Below, in pieces: positions 1-12,700 of a stretch of 64,000 bases of DNA. The first letter of the stretch is position 1, and each line of letters opens with the position of its first letter. The translations under genes and the position numbers were made by a program. Source of the stretch: Gavia stellata (Eukaryota > Chordata > Aves > Gaviiformes > Gaviidae); assembly GCF_030936135.1 (NCBI RefSeq), contig NC_082634.1, forward strand, positions 384,501-448,500, written 5' to 3'. Below the pieces are notes generated by a model that saw nothing but the letters and a program-made list of their open reading frames with translations, was not told the DNA's origin and made no database searches.

Positions 1-1862
1 CGGCCGCCTGCAGCCGCGGCGCTCCGCCTCACCCGACGCCGCCGTGCGCCCCTCTCACGTGAGGCCGGCGGCGCGCCGTATTGGCGGTCGGCGCCCACGT
101 GAGGCGGGCGGAGGGGCGGGGCAGCGCTTCCGCCGCTTCCCCCCCGCAGCGGGGGGGAGCGGCGCCCCCTGGCGGCCGGGGGGAGCGGCCGAGGGGCGGG
201 GTGCGACGGAGGGGAACGCGCGGCCCCGAAATGGGCCATTTTCGCCCCTTTTCGGGCGTTTTGACGCGTTCCAGTGCCGTAGGGCTGATGCGGTGGGCCG
301 GAACCCGCAGCCAGCATTAGCGAGGGCGGGGAGAGGGTCCTGAAGGAGGCCGGGGTCAGCCAAGCGCCCCACTCACCGAGGGTCATCGCGCTGACATCAC
401 GGCCCCGGCGATGACATCACGGCCCTGGCGATGACATCACCGAACCACTCGACGGCGTAGCAGGGCTGGCGCTGCTTCTCCCCGAGCTGAAAGAGTAGGG
501 AGAAGGGGGGAGCGGCGGGCGGGCGCGGGTCAGCAAGGCGGGGGGCTCCTCGCCAGAGGCATTTAACGAAGCCCCGGCTAATTAGCGAGGGGCGAGCGTA
601 ACGATGGCCGATCCAGCCCCCGCCGCCAACGCCCACCTCCAGCCCCAGCAGGAACTTTTGAGAGGAGCCCTAGGTTAATTACTTCCCGGTGAGAGGGGAG
701 CGCTGGGGCTCCCGCACCCGCTAACGAAGGCGTGAGTACTTAACGAGCCGCCGGTCATCGAGGACCCCCTCCTTTCCCAGTGGCGGGTGTGCGGTACGCG
801 CCGGCCGTAACGCCGGCAGCGTCTGGGAGCAGGGGAGGCGAAACGCCGAGGGGCAGAGCGCGTCGGCCGCGGGAAAAGGGTTTTGGGGTGGGAAGCCCCC
901 GAATACGGCACCTGCCAGCGGCTGGAAAGGTGACATCACCGGCGCGGCGAGCTCCGGCACCGCGACGGCGCCTTCGCCGGATGCGTCGCCGAGTTCACGC
1001 AATGGCAGGAGAGGGATGAGGGGGCGGCTGGGGGAGAGGGTCTCCCCCCAAAAGCCGCCACCCCGGCCGCCCCGAAACCCCTCGGCTTGCTGCCGCCGCA
1101 GCCGGTGTTTGCCACGCTGCCGGACGCGGTAAAACCCCGGTGCCCGCCGCCAGCCGGCCAGCACGCCCGCCTGCAAGAAACACACGTCGATTTTTATAGA
1201 GGTGAAACAACCGGGGCCGCCTTCACCGCGAGCTTCGCGGCGCCTCGGAGGGCTCTTCGGTGAGCGCCCGGCCCGGCAGCACCCACGCCACGGCCTGCCG
1301 CGTCTACGCCACCCTCACGCCGGCGGAGAGGAGGTAAGGGAACAACGGCGCAGAAACCCTTCTCTCTCGGCGCACAAAGCAGAGCCGCGGTGGTTTTTTG
1401 GGGAGAAATTGGCCCGAAGGAGGCGGTTTCCTCCTTGCCGAACTATTTAACGCCGCGGGTTTACAGCCGGTGGGTAACGCCGTCCGGTTTTCTCCGGCAA
1501 TATCTCACCGAAACACCTAGACGGCAGGGAATACCTCACACCGCTAAGAAAAATTGCCATTACCACCGGCTAAACGAGGAGGGCGGTTTTTCCCATTTTG
1601 TGCCGGTTTAAGCCCAGACTCCCGCCCAAGGGCCGGTGAAAGTTTTAGGACCAAAAAGGCTCCGGAACGGCGGCGGGCAGCGACGGCGGCGGGCCCCTGC
1701 GAAGCAGAAGAGGGGCTCCGATGACGTTACCACCACCAGCGTGGCCTCACTAAGAACCGCCCGACCTCGCCTTTAACCCCGGAATTCTCATCCGGAGCCA
1801 CCGGCCTCATTTTAACGGCCCTGGGCTCCCCGCCGCGGCGCCAGACGCGGGCGAAGGACGCG
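1..1862. promoter_or_regulatory. CpG-rich promoter-like region upstream of the BED/hAT gene
   Basis: No coding sequence could be recognised here. The DNA is very rich in G, C and CpG. It holds two CACGTGAGGC E-boxes (56-65 and 96-105), a reverse CCAAT box (ATTGG near 80-84), and a short array of TGACATCA sites (392-399, 412-419, 432-439) with another at 931-938. The right end leads into the first exon of the BED/hAT gene at 1863. The left part may be the promoter of a further gene outside the window; its direction cannot be decided. A good splice acceptor on the minus strand near 490 (pyrimidine tract then CTTTCAG) is followed by about 30 open codons, but I recognise no protein there. Confidence 0.5.
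388..440. repeat. 20-bp tandem repeat with CRE-like TGACATCA sites
   Basis: Three TGACATCA octamers lie exactly 20 bp apart (392, 412, 432), separated by near-identical GC-rich spacers. The octamer is one base away from the CREB/ATF palindrome TGACGTCA. The array sits in promoter-like CpG-rich DNA, so a regulatory role is plausible but only inferred. Confidence 0.6.
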
Positions 1863-2025
1863 ATGGCGGATGCGAACACCACAAGAGCGTCTCAGTTCTT
1901 GCAGAAATGCGTTAAGCCGGAGGAGGAGGAGGAGGAGGGCGGCGGCGAGGCGCGGCCGAAGGAGGAGGCGACGGAGGAGCCAGCTCTCCCGCTCGCCCCG
2001 CGGTCCTACCCGCGGACGGTACGAG
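1863..2025 (+). CDS. BED/hAT gene coding exon 1
   Basis: ATG at 1863 in a good context (GCGATGG). Encodes 54 residues with a basic/polar start and a run of seven glutamates from GAG repeats. Ends in phase 1 at AGAG|GTACGT-like donor sequence. Joining to 2226 restores an open frame, which supports the exon. Confidence 0.7.
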
Positions 2026-4267
2026 GTACGTGCGCCGTTTCGGCCCTTTCCCCCCCGCCCCCCCAACGCTGTAAATCGCAGCGGCCGAAGGCGGCACCGG
2101 GCAGCCACCGCGCCAACGGCTGCCGGCGGTTTAGGCTAAGGCACGGGACTAGAGAACAAAAGAGCCGAAGGGAGGTTTAAATTGGAATTTCAGGCGACGT
2201 TGTGTTGCGTTTCTCTCCTCCGCAGAGGAAATATCGATGGTCTTCAACGCCTACAACATGGCGGGCGCCGGTCTGGGGCCGTCGCCCAGGAGGAAGAGGG
2301 AGAAGGGCGGGGGCGCGGAGGGGGCGAGCCCCGCGCTCTACGTCGACCGCCGCAAGTCCAAGGTGTGGAATTACTACACCAAGCTGGGAGACGCCTACGT
2401 GGAGTGCAACGTCTGCAAGAAGCAGCTCTCCTTCCACAACAGCACCACCACCATGCGGGAGCACCTGGTGAGGAAGCACAGCATCCGCGACACCTTGCTC
2501 TCCCAGCTCAAGGACGACCAGGCTCCCGAATCCGACTACGCGGCTCAGGAGAACGCCGTGAAACGCTGCCGGCAGATGACGCCGGAGAACAGCCTCTACC
2601 ACGCCGCGTCCTGCTCGGAACCAAGGAGCGACGTCGTCCTGGAGCTGGTGCTGGAGATGATCTTCCGCGACCTGCACCCGCTCTCCGTGGTGAAGGACAA
2701 AGGGTTTGGGCTCCTCGTCGGCTACCTGGAGCCGAGTTTTGCCCTCCCGACGCCCGCGCAGCTCGCCGGCATGCTCTGGCACAGGTACAACGTGGTCAAG
2801 CAGCACCTGGAGCACTACCTGCGGACGGCTCAGGCCATCGCGGTCTGCGTGGAGTTCTGGCTCTCCCGGCTCGGCCAGACCTACCTGACCGTCACGGCCA
2901 ACTTCATCGACGGGGAGTGGCGGCGGGCACGCTGCATCATGGAGACGCGGCAAACGCACGATGACGAAGCGGAGGGCGATTTAGGGGAGAAGCTATACAC
3001 CGTCCTCTCCGAATTCGGGCTGTCCGGCAAATCCGTCTTCTGCGTCGTGCACGACGGCCCGCGGAGCGCGGCGGCGAACGCGCAGCGGCTGGAGGACGCG
3101 TACGGCTGGAGCAGCCTGTGCTGCGCCGCTCGCACCCTTCACCTCTGCGTCAAGGCGGGGCTGGAAGTCGAGCAGGTCCAAGAAGCCCTGAGCAGCGCCC
3201 GCGGCGTCGTCCGGTACTTCCAGCGGGACGCCAAAGCCGCCTGCTCCCTGAACAGCAAGCTGGAAGCCATCAATAAAACCAGGCTGAAGCTGGTGCTGGA
3301 CGCGGAGTCCCGCTGGATAACCACCATGGAGATGTGCGAGAGCCTCCTCGACCTGAAGTGGGCCATCATGTCCGTGCTGGAGGAACACCCCAAGGGCGCG
3401 GCGGCCGTCCAGAACTTGGCCGACCACCAGTGGAAGCTCCTGCAGGACCTGGTGCCGGTCATGAGGACCATCAAGATCGCAACGTCCTTCCTGCGCGAGG
3501 AGCAGAACGCATCCGTGTCTTCTCTGATGCCCTGCATCCACGGGATCGTCGCCGCCATCGGGCAGCAGGCGGAAGAGGCCGGCGCCGTCATCAAGACGGT
3601 GGTAGGCAACATCAGGTCAGAGCTGACGCGGCGCTGGGGGTTATCGGAGGATGAGAAGGCGCTAGAAAGTCCTGCGGTTATCGCCTCTTTTTTGGACCCG
3701 CGCTTCAAGGAGATGCGGTTTCTCAGCCCCGGCCTGAGAAGCGAGCTACACGAGAGAGTCAAAACCATGCTGTCGCAGGTTTTCCACCACCACTCCCCGT
3801 CCCCTACCCGGTTTCGGGTGCCGAACGCGGATTACAAAGCCGAGGGCGGAGATGCGGGCAGCCAGCTGCCCGCGCAGAAGGACAGATGCTCGAGCACCCC
3901 CTCGCAGAGCATGTACGACATCCTGCTGGGGAAGGACCCGACGGAGAGCATGCCCGAGATCCACCAGCAGCTGGAAAACTACATCGTGGAGCCCCTCTGC
4001 AAGCGCAGCACCAACCCGCTGGACTGGTGGAAGAACAACGAGCACCGCTTCCCGGCCGTGGCGCGGCTGAGCCGGCAGTACCTCGCCGTCCCAGCCACCG
4101 CCGTGCTGCCCGAGCAGGCCTTCGCCGCCGCCGAGAGCCTCCTGGAGCATCGGCGAGCCGTCCTGGCGCCGGAGAACCTGGACCAAATTCTGTTCTTGCA
4201 TCAAAATTTCGACTTTTTGGAGTCGATGCGAAACAGTAAGGAGACCGGGAACGGGAACCTGCACTAA
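1863..4267 (+). CDS. BED zinc finger / hAT transposase-derived protein (ZBED family-like), two exons
   Basis: Coding exons 1863..2025 and 2226..4267 join to 735 codons (734 residues). The donor is CGAG|GTACGT and the acceptor follows a pyrimidine tract ending CTCCGCAG; the split codon keeps the frame open. Residues about 15-35 are acidic (a GAG-repeat poly-Glu run). A BED finger follows at about 99-148: KSKVW, then C-x2-C, and H-x4-H in EHLVRKH. The middle is an RNase H-like hAT core. The C-terminal hAT dimerisation region (about 650-715) begins NPLDWWKNNEHRFP. It resembles ZBED1/ZBED4-type host genes, which come from hAT DNA transposases and often bind DNA as regulators. The long intact frame, an intron and no visible terminal repeats argue for a domesticated gene rather than an active element. 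I cannot name the orthologue. A start at the internal ATG 2237 (676 residues) is the alternative. Confidence 0.85.
2226..4267 (+). CDS. BED/hAT gene coding exon 2
   Basis: Carries almost all of the protein: BED finger, hAT catalytic-like core and hATC dimerisation region, ending at a stop at 4265-4267. Codon third positions are strongly G/C, unlike mutational decay. I see no frameshift or internal stop. Confidence 0.9.
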
Positions 4268-6593
4268 CGGGCGGGGAGGCGGGCACGCGGAGCCCTCCCG
4301 TGGGTCCCCGGGTGTTTCGTCGACCTGCTGGGTTTTCGGACGCAGTTTTCCAAACTCCCACCTCCGCTCATCCCTACCCACGGCGGAGCCAGCTGGGACG
4401 CGCGCCCGAGAGCCTAGGCTGGGCCTAAAGCCCCGAGCGCGTCCTCAAGCTCTCTAAACTCGGGCCCAGCCTGCGCCCAAGTGTTTTTTCTCCCCCCCAC
4501 GGAAACAGCGCCGGCTGCGGGAGTCAACAACAGGCTTGGACAGGCGCCGAGCTGCCGGCACAAATACAGGCCCGGCGACGTTGTTGTCCCGGGCATGCCA
4601 CAGAGGTTAAGTTGCCCACAAACACCACGTCACTTGCCCACAGCGGTCAAGAGGAGCGGGGCTGGGAGGGGATTTGGGCACCACGGCGCTAACGCCGCCG
4701 GGGACAGCCTGTTCCGGGCCGTCCTGCAGCCGAAGGGCGGGAAAAGACCCGGGAGATACGGCGGCTGCAACTTGAAATCGCCTCCGGATTTTCCGCCGGC
4801 GCACGCTAATGAGTTATAATTGTAGCAACTCTTTACAAAGCAGAGGTCAGCACCTTAACGTACCTACAGAGTTCAGATCGCCGAGCGCCGCAACGCCCCA
4901 CTTTTTCATTTTATTTAAGGAAACAGCCCCCCTGTTTCCAGCTTTGCAGGGTTTTTTTTCCTCCCTGTTGCGTTACCGTTAAAACCTGCCGTCCTCACAG
5001 CCGCTTTCCTGGCTGCTGACTCACGTCAGCATTACCGAAAGGCCCGTCTTCGTTTTTGGAAGGCAGCTGCTGTAAGGGCTAGCTAAAAATTTAAAAGGTT
5101 TCTTTGGCTTTTTTTTATTTATAATACAAGTTATGAGAAGCCAAAGGGTAACGCTGGCGCCCGCCCTGCAAAGCCGCCTCCTGCTTCGGGTGAAGAAGTT
5201 TATCAAGGCCCGGACCTGAATATTGGTCCTTTAAAGAGAAAATGGAACCGAGAGACAGATTTATTTGTACGGGACGTGAATATTCGTGAAAACCTCGTGG
5301 CCCGGCAACAAAAAAAAAGCCTTTTACCCCTCCTAGCGCAACGACAGTGGAGACGAGACCCCTTATTTATATTTCATTCACCGCATTAACCAAACCCTCC
5401 ATTTTCACTCCCAAACGCAGTTTAGCGAGGCAGCGGTGTTCACGCAAATGAACGCAGACCAGTGCAACGACACACCACCCGGTACGGCGCTTTCGGCATT
5501 GTGAAACACCGACTCCGCGACGCCCGACGGACATTTAACCGTCCCCGATTCTCCCGCCGAGGAGCTTGGACGCAAGGGCCAGCCGCAGCCTGGAGCCGTC
5601 CCCGGACTCGCCGGGTTTGCGGTCTCAAGCTTTTGGGAGAGTTTTAAGGAATAATCAGGATCCATCCTTACACCCCCCCGAGGGACCGGGCCGGCGGAAG
5701 CATGTGCCCGGGTTCTTCGTTCGTACACGTAGCGTGCCGCGTTCGCACCACCAACTAAGCGTAATGGATTTTGCTTTAATTGTTTAATTATTGACAGCAT
5801 AACCAGTCCAAGAACTTTTATATCTGCTATTCAAAAAATCTAATTTAATAAGCTAAGTAGAAAGCACATAAAACCCCCCTTACTTGTATCAGAGAAGTGC
5901 TGTATTCGAGATCTGAAATGCTGTGCATGACTATCACTTTATGGCGAAACGAGATATTAAATATGGTGACAATTTCTCACTGGTTTCCCTGTTCTGTTTC
6001 TTTCCAACACCACCAGACCCCGAAATTGAGAGGGGAAAAAAAAAAGCGAGGGCCGAGGGCGTCCAACTTTGGTTTTAAACGGAGGCAAAGGACTTCTTTA
6101 AAGCAAAGCAGAAGTCGAGAGCCTCTCGTATTCGCACAACAACAGCTATTTCACAGTCACTAACCACCACGTTTTCCCAAGCACGCACAATCCCAATGCC
6201 ACGCCATGCACGCATCCCTCATTTAGCACACACCGCTGATATAAGTAAGGAAGGTTTGATGCTTTCGCAGTGCTTTCTGTCAAACTCAACACCAACTGTC
6301 AGCGCTAAACCCGAGTAAGTTTTAAAAAGGCAGTACGCACACAAAGTCGCGGCTTTTCTTCCCAAAAAGCCTTTCGCAAACGTTCTCTGCAGCCTCACTG
6401 AGCACTCTTCCAGGGTAAAGAAAAGCCGCGGTGGTTTTTCAGCGTTGGTGCGACTGCTGCTGCACTCCCGATGGATTAGGTTGGAAAATGGGGGCAACCT
6501 CGTGTTGTCTAATCCTCCTCAGAGCTCAGCCGCTGCCCAGATGATAAAGACAGTTTGTGTGTTTTTCTAAAACAGAGAAAACTAACCTCACGG
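4268..6593. other. Convergent intergenic region and 3' UTRs
   Basis: Lies between the stop of the BED/hAT gene (+) and the stop of ZNF541 (-). No coding sequence is recognised. Minus-strand AATAAA hexamers (TTTATT on the plus strand) occur at 5260-5265, 5114-5119 and 4910-4915 and could end ZNF541 transcripts with a 1.3-1.7 kb 3' UTR. No plus-strand AATAAA was seen close after 4267, so the end of the BED/hAT transcript is undefined. Confidence 0.5.
5260..5265 (-). terminator. Candidate poly(A) signal for ZNF541
   Basis: AATAAA on the minus strand, about 1.33 kb downstream of the ZNF541 stop codon. Other copies lie further on (5114-5119, 4910-4915). Use is inferred; no transcript evidence is available here. 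Confidence 0.3.
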
Positions 6594-6756
6594 CTAGTTT
6601 GAAATCGCACTTTCCCAGTTGCTGGTGGTCGGCATCTGGGTTTCTTCCGTCTTTGCCTCACTTTTCAAATGCTTCAAGGGCATGAGAGGCTCCATCGGCT
6701 CCTGCGGGTGACGGCGTTTCATGTGAACGTTCCTACCTTTTACCTTCTCAAACACC
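6594..6756 (-). CDS. ZNF541: ZNF541 coding exon 15 (stop codon)
   Basis: Acceptor CTGACTTCCAG, then VFEKVKGRNVHMKRRH, which completes the last C2H2 finger, and a short tail ending NWESAISN before TAG at 6594-6596. Confidence 0.93.
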
Positions 6757-9700
6757 CTGGAAGTCAGAAAACAAACAGGGGTTATTTTTTTGTTAATTCG
6801 ATAAACCCCGTTAAACCAAGCTTCATTATTTCTACTTCTGTGAAGTTCGGTACGTTTTGATGCAGGGTACGACACAGTTTCATCGCTTCTGCCCTGGCTG
6901 TGCGGGACATGGGTGGTTAAACAAGACTGATGTTTGGGTTCAAAGTCAAAGAAAACCACAAGGAGGGCCAAAGGGAATCCTCAAACCGCCCTTAGCTCCG
7001 CTTCCCCTCCGCCCCCCGGGCGGCTCTGAACATTTAAACCTGGTTTAGCCAAAAGCGGCAGGTTTCTAGAAGGAAGATGACTAGCTACCTTTCGCAGTCT
7101 TTACAGGGAAACACACTCTGATCACCCGCACTTCCAGCCTGGCAGGAAGGCACGCTGGGCTTGCAGGACGGACCGCCTGCGCTGCGGGGCGTCTTTTTGT
7201 AACCCCTCTGCTTTCTCCTTCTCCTCCTGCTTCCCTTAGGTGGAAGACGGGGCTGCTTCTTTGGGCTGCAGGTGGTCTGTAAATCAGAGGGCCTTTATTA
7301 ATTTTTCCTTCTCTTTAGAAAGGTGGATAGCTAAAGTCAAAAAAAAACAACATTGAAAGATCTCCGAGTTGCGCAGGCAATTCGAATGTGTTACAGCCAG
7401 CACAAAAATAGCTCAGCCCAGGCGAGCTCCTCTGAACAGCCAAAAAAACGCTTTAATTCGACTGGGAGGGTGGGGTGCAAACACAGACTTGAAAGAAAAA
7501 CCGTAGTATTTCTACTACCGTAAGCAGAACAGCGCTTTCATCCACAAAAGTCTATCCAACAGGTTTAAAGTGTAGCGTTACTAAGCACTGAAGTGACGGG
7601 GTTACCCAGTTTCTACCACAAAAAAAATTAAAAACTGTATTTCTGTGAACCAAATTCCTGTTTACTGGCACGGAACGTCTTGGCAATCCCCGTGCAGAGC
7701 CACGTCACCGGCAGTTCGTTTTACGGAGCGCTGGGATGGCACAGAACATCCCCCAAAATCATCAGCAACACGTTTCACACGAACAGGAGTATTAACGCCG
7801 GTAAGTAGTTGGGAATGATCTTATTTAAATCGGCAAGGGTGCCAGCCCTGAAGAGCAAATACTGTCTGTAACGGGTAAGAGCACGTTCTAGTAACGGTGC
7901 TAACTACCAACCGCTGCTTTGCCGTTTCAGAGTTATCCTAGGGAGTAAGTTTATCAAAGCAGCAGAATAAAACCGGAACCTCTCCCCGGGCAGTGTCTGC
8001 TGCACCCTCCGGGGAGCACGGGAAGGTGTTTTCTGTGAGGAGCAGCATCTCACACAAATCCCCAGCAGTTTTTCTACCTTTTCTTCAGCCTTTTCCACCT
8101 TATTCTTGCCTCTCTTGACCTTTTTTCCTTTTACTGGAGCTTCACGCCAGTCAAATTTAATTTTTTTCTTCCAGATATAGTAATATTCAACACACTGGGA
8201 CACACTCTTAGTCTGAACCTATTGTGAGAAAAACAGAAGCAATCTATAATGGGAACACTGCAGTAAAACATTTAAGGCACAGACGTACAACAAAACCACC
8301 TAGCCCAGTTTTCTTTCCCCCACTCTCCCCGGTTATCGCCCTGCAAGGTACGGGTGAGATCGGACAGAAAACAAACCTTCCTCTTCTGGGAAGGCTGTAA
8401 AGAAGTGTTGGAGGGGCAGAACTGCCCGCTTCACACCAGCGGTCAGCGTAACATTTCGTTATTATTTTAGTATCTCTGGTATTTTGCACCAGAGATACTA
8501 CATATTCTGTTGTGGTTATACTTTAGGGTGAATAAAGTCGCGTCCCGGTGGCTTTTTAGCGTTAAGAAGCAAACAAGGGGTTTCAAAGAGGCTTCCAACA
8601 CACCATTCAAAACATGACTTTCTGGGTTAAAACCACCAATGCTACCAGCCCTAGATCCACCTCGGCTTTACCTCCTTCTGTATCAGGTTAAAATCCTTCT
8701 TGTGCACGCTAATAGCCTTTTCAAACAACTGCTTCTCGAGAGGCGTCCAAGTGTCTGAGCCTAGCGATAAACAGCAACAGGCAAATGATTAGATTGCTCA
8801 CAGCCTAACGGAAATCGGCACAATTTCTTATTCACGTATCGACATCTCTCCTCCTTCAGAAAGCAATTACCAAACAGCGCAGTGAATTCGTTAGCAATAG
8901 CAGCTGTTACTGCCAGCGGATAAGCCCCGCAGGCTGTAAAGCCCGGGCACAACTGAAAGGGAGAGCGCGCGGCAGCGAGGATTTGGCGCTGCCACGTTCC
9001 AGCGTGCTCCTCCCGTTGGGTGTCACTGCAGGGCAGCAGACGTTAACGTGGCGGGCTGAAACGCAAGAACGAGGCGTTCCCCACGTGAAAAAGCGCCGTA
9101 AACAGATTAAAACTGAAGCGCTTTGCTACCACTTTCCCCGCCCCAAAGAACGCGAACCGTTGCAGACAGGTTTTTTGAATTAAATTCTTTAAATCAGAAC
9201 ACGGAAAGGGAACTGCGGCATCTGTCAGCATGCCAAGTGAAGGAACAAGCTCCACTTCCAGTTTACCTGTGTAATGATAATCCGCCAGAGGATGGGATTC
9301 GGATTTCTGCGGCCACCCAGAAAGCAGCATCTCCAGAGCCTTCTGCAAGATTTAATGTAAAAAGACTTTAGATTCCCCCCCCACGAGGAGCAAAGAGGTA
9401 AATCCTTGCTTTCAGCTATTTTGCTACTTCAGTGACACAGCCCCAGGAAGATTTTGCTCATGCCGGTCAATGCTTTGGGGATCACCTCAGCCCGCTGACG
9501 TTTACGGCACTATTTCCTCCGTTCACACTGAATCGTTTTAAAAGGGAAGCTCAGGAGATCTCAGAGGACCGAGCTGCGGGACCCCGCCTGCCGCCACCTC
9601 CGGGAGATTTCTCTCCGCTGGAGTCGCTTTCGGCTCGTCCCTGCCGCAGCGGACATGCTCGCAGAGCCTCCTCGCGGAGACGCAGCACGGGCCGATGCCT

Positions 9701-12700
9701 CTGCTGCGTTTGAGTGTGGTTTAAATCCCTTCTTCAGGGAACGGGGAGTGAAGCAGACCCACTCGGGGCTTCAGTGGGGCCAGGCTAGAGGCGTTCGCTC
9801 AGCAAGGAGCGCCTAGGGACGCTGTGGTTGTCAAGCACAGGGTGTCGATCTAGAGCGGACCTCGGGTTTTATCTAATACGGCCCTTCCTCCGTTCCTAGC
9901 ATTCAGGGTAGCGGTACTTATACTCTCCAAATCACCGCATCATTTACTAAGAGACAAAACAAGCCCTTATTTATCCACCAGGACAGGGCCTGTAATCCCA
10001 AGAGACGTTAACGCGGCCTGCGGCAACAGGCAACACGCCAGAACTCCGCAGGTTTAGCGGAGAGACCAGGTTCCAGCCTGTGGAACAGAAAACTCGGAGC
10101 AGCTCCCAGCTCCCGCCAGTAATAACGGCTGTTGTAGTCCGTTAATAACGACGACCAAATAGCTGCTTCTTACCATAACGTTGCCTTGCGCCTCATGCAG
10201 ACAATGCAAGGCTAGCTCTCTGTTCATTCCGCCGCCCGGCATGACGCTGGAGCAAGCCATGTTGAGCAGTTCTGTTACTACAAACGCAACGGAAACCAAG
10301 GGAAAGTCAGTTTCCGTCAAGAAAGGAGGAAAGGTGCGATAGGAGAGGGAGGGAAAACAGACAGAGTGCAACAGACAGACAGAGACCAAGAAAAGGCACA
10401 GAAAAAAAGTCAGATGCGGCAACTATTCGGGTACTGCTGTCTCTGCCTGAAGAACAGCTTTGGTGCCGACAACTCCAGAGGCAACTCTCCCCTCCTCCAA
10501 GGTCGCTGCCGATGGGGAGGGACCGCTACAAATGCCCCGGACTGTTTCTCATAGAAGACGCTACTGGCAGCGTAAAGTTACTATTTGTTCACTCTTCTAC
10601 CAGAACTGAGCAACCTCCTCCCCTCTAACGCTACCACGGGTGAGGGCGGTCAAGAAAAGAAGGGAGAGAATCTGAACGTACAAAAAGGTGCTGTGAAAGC
10701 GTGGAATTTTTGAACCCTATATCTCAGGGGCGGCCTTGGAAGAAAAATGTTAAAGAAACCTCTGTCCTGTGTTGCCGGGTTAGTTTCGATGTCTCCCCAG
10801 GGCTTCCACACCAGTGTCTCTGTCTGTTCATCCTTGTCCACATGGGATCTATCCTGGAGGTCTGGCAACTCTGCCTGAAAGTTACTCCCAACATTGATGT
10901 GCCTAAAGTAACGGGAAAGGGGAGGCAAGGAAGGCAGGTTGTGAACAGACACATCACGACGGCATGCAGTTGCGTACATGGGGGCTACATGATGAGGAGG
11001 GCTCAGCAGTGACAAACAGAACATATAGAACACACCTGTCCCAGTAAAGCATTATGAGCTCTCCTCGAAAAAACTTCCACAGTCACTTCTCAGCACTAAC
11101 AGAATCACCGTACTATCCCCACAACCCTTTTCTCCCCAGTCAATGGGGAAAGTTTGTTCTCCCTCCCTCGAAACCTGCCAAAATTGGTGAGGTTCACGGC
11201 AAGCGGCAGAAAAGAGAGAAGGCTCTGACCACGAACACCAAAGAGGACGTCTGAACGTCGTGTGGAAGGAGGGAGGCAGGCAGGCACCTGTACTGACAGG
11301 TGCTTCGGAATGCTTCGGAACACGAAGCCAGTGTTCCACAGCAACAGCTTCAGAATGCTTCAGAACACGAAGCCAGTGTTCCGCAGCAACAGCTTCAGAA
11401 TGCTTCGGAACACGAATCCAGTGTTCCGCAGCAACAGCTTCAGAATGCTTCGGAACACGAATCCAGTGTTCCGCAGCAACAGCTTCAGAATGCTTCGGAA
11501 CACGAAGCCAGTGTTCCGCAGCAACAGCACCGAGTGTTCTGTTGCCATGCCGCTTCATTCTAGCCAGCGTGCGGTCAAAAAAACCGCCGTATCGGCCAAG
11601 CCATAGGATCATGGGAGGGAGGAGGTCAGCATCAACCTGGAAGGGCTGCTCGGCCCATGCGCTTGAACCAACCGCATGCCGACACCTGAACCGCGGTGCC
11701 CTCATCACCCACTGTCCACAAGTTTGCTGTTATTCCCATTGCCGTGCCATAACTCACGGCTGAATGTGGATTTTGGTGTCATCGTTCAGCAGGCAAAATC
11801 CAAAGTCCTTGTCCGTTTTACCTGGAAGATATTAAAAAAAAAAGAAATGCTCAAGGTAAAAATCATTCTGCCGAACGCAGAGGAAAACCGCCTTCACCGG
11901 GCCGCTGCCTCCGACACGCAGGTGCCCACCGGAGCGTCTTCGGCAGTTTTATGACAGGATTGTTGCGGTGTAACCGCTACGTGTTTTTAATACTCGGATT
12001 AAAATAAATTTGTACCGCAAACCAGTACAATAGAATCAGGCCGGTTACTCGTAACTTAAACTGCTCCGCGTCTATGTCCGTATCTCCACTGCCCTGCGTA
12101 CGACGCAGTAATTTATCCTGCAGGAAGGTGGATACCATTTTAATTTATAACCTACGTATCTTGGAGAAAATTACGGCGGGTCAATTTTCTGTAAGCCTGT
12201 ATGACAGCCAGCTGGATTCCCTTCCAGCTCTATTACCCGTTGAGTGCAGATGGTAGGATTTTATTACCTAATACAGCACCGAAGAGCTGGTTGGGATCAC
12301 CGCTAGCAGGGGAAGAGCGGAGAGTGCTGAAATAGAGGCCTGATCCTTCCCGCACGGGGCTGAGCATCGGAGGTGGCGTGTAAGGAGAGCACTGGAACAA
12401 GTCCCTCAGCAGATGGTCCACCAGGAACATGGGGGAACGCAGGTGACTCTGGTAACACCCTCCCATCCCCGGCTGGGCTTCAGGGGCCGGCGGAGGGGGG
12501 ATATAGAGCCGTTTTGGCCGCATCTGCCTCTTCCGCTTTGTTTGGTGCAAGCTTTCTTTGAGGTCCTTCCCATCCGGGCTTTCCTTTTCAGTAACCTGGG
12601 CAAACGATTCCAAATAAACCCATCAGATCCGTTGTTTAACACCGAAAAGAAGCGGAACAAGTTCAAGGCATGGGAAAACGTATAGAAGAAAGCTGGAAAC

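Noticed and set aside
397-636. Possible minus-strand coding exon after the acceptor near 490
   Set aside because: The splice acceptor is good and about 30 codons are open, but I recognise no protein and the frame ends inside a 20-bp tandem repeat.
604-680. Plus-strand ATG reading MADPAPAANAH
   Set aside because: Only about 24 codons before a stop, no clear donor, and no match that I know.
11052-11708. 218-codon minus-strand frame with 15-residue repeats
   Set aside because: Produced by the 45-bp minisatellite. It overlaps no conserved protein and lies between ZNF541 exons 8 and 9.
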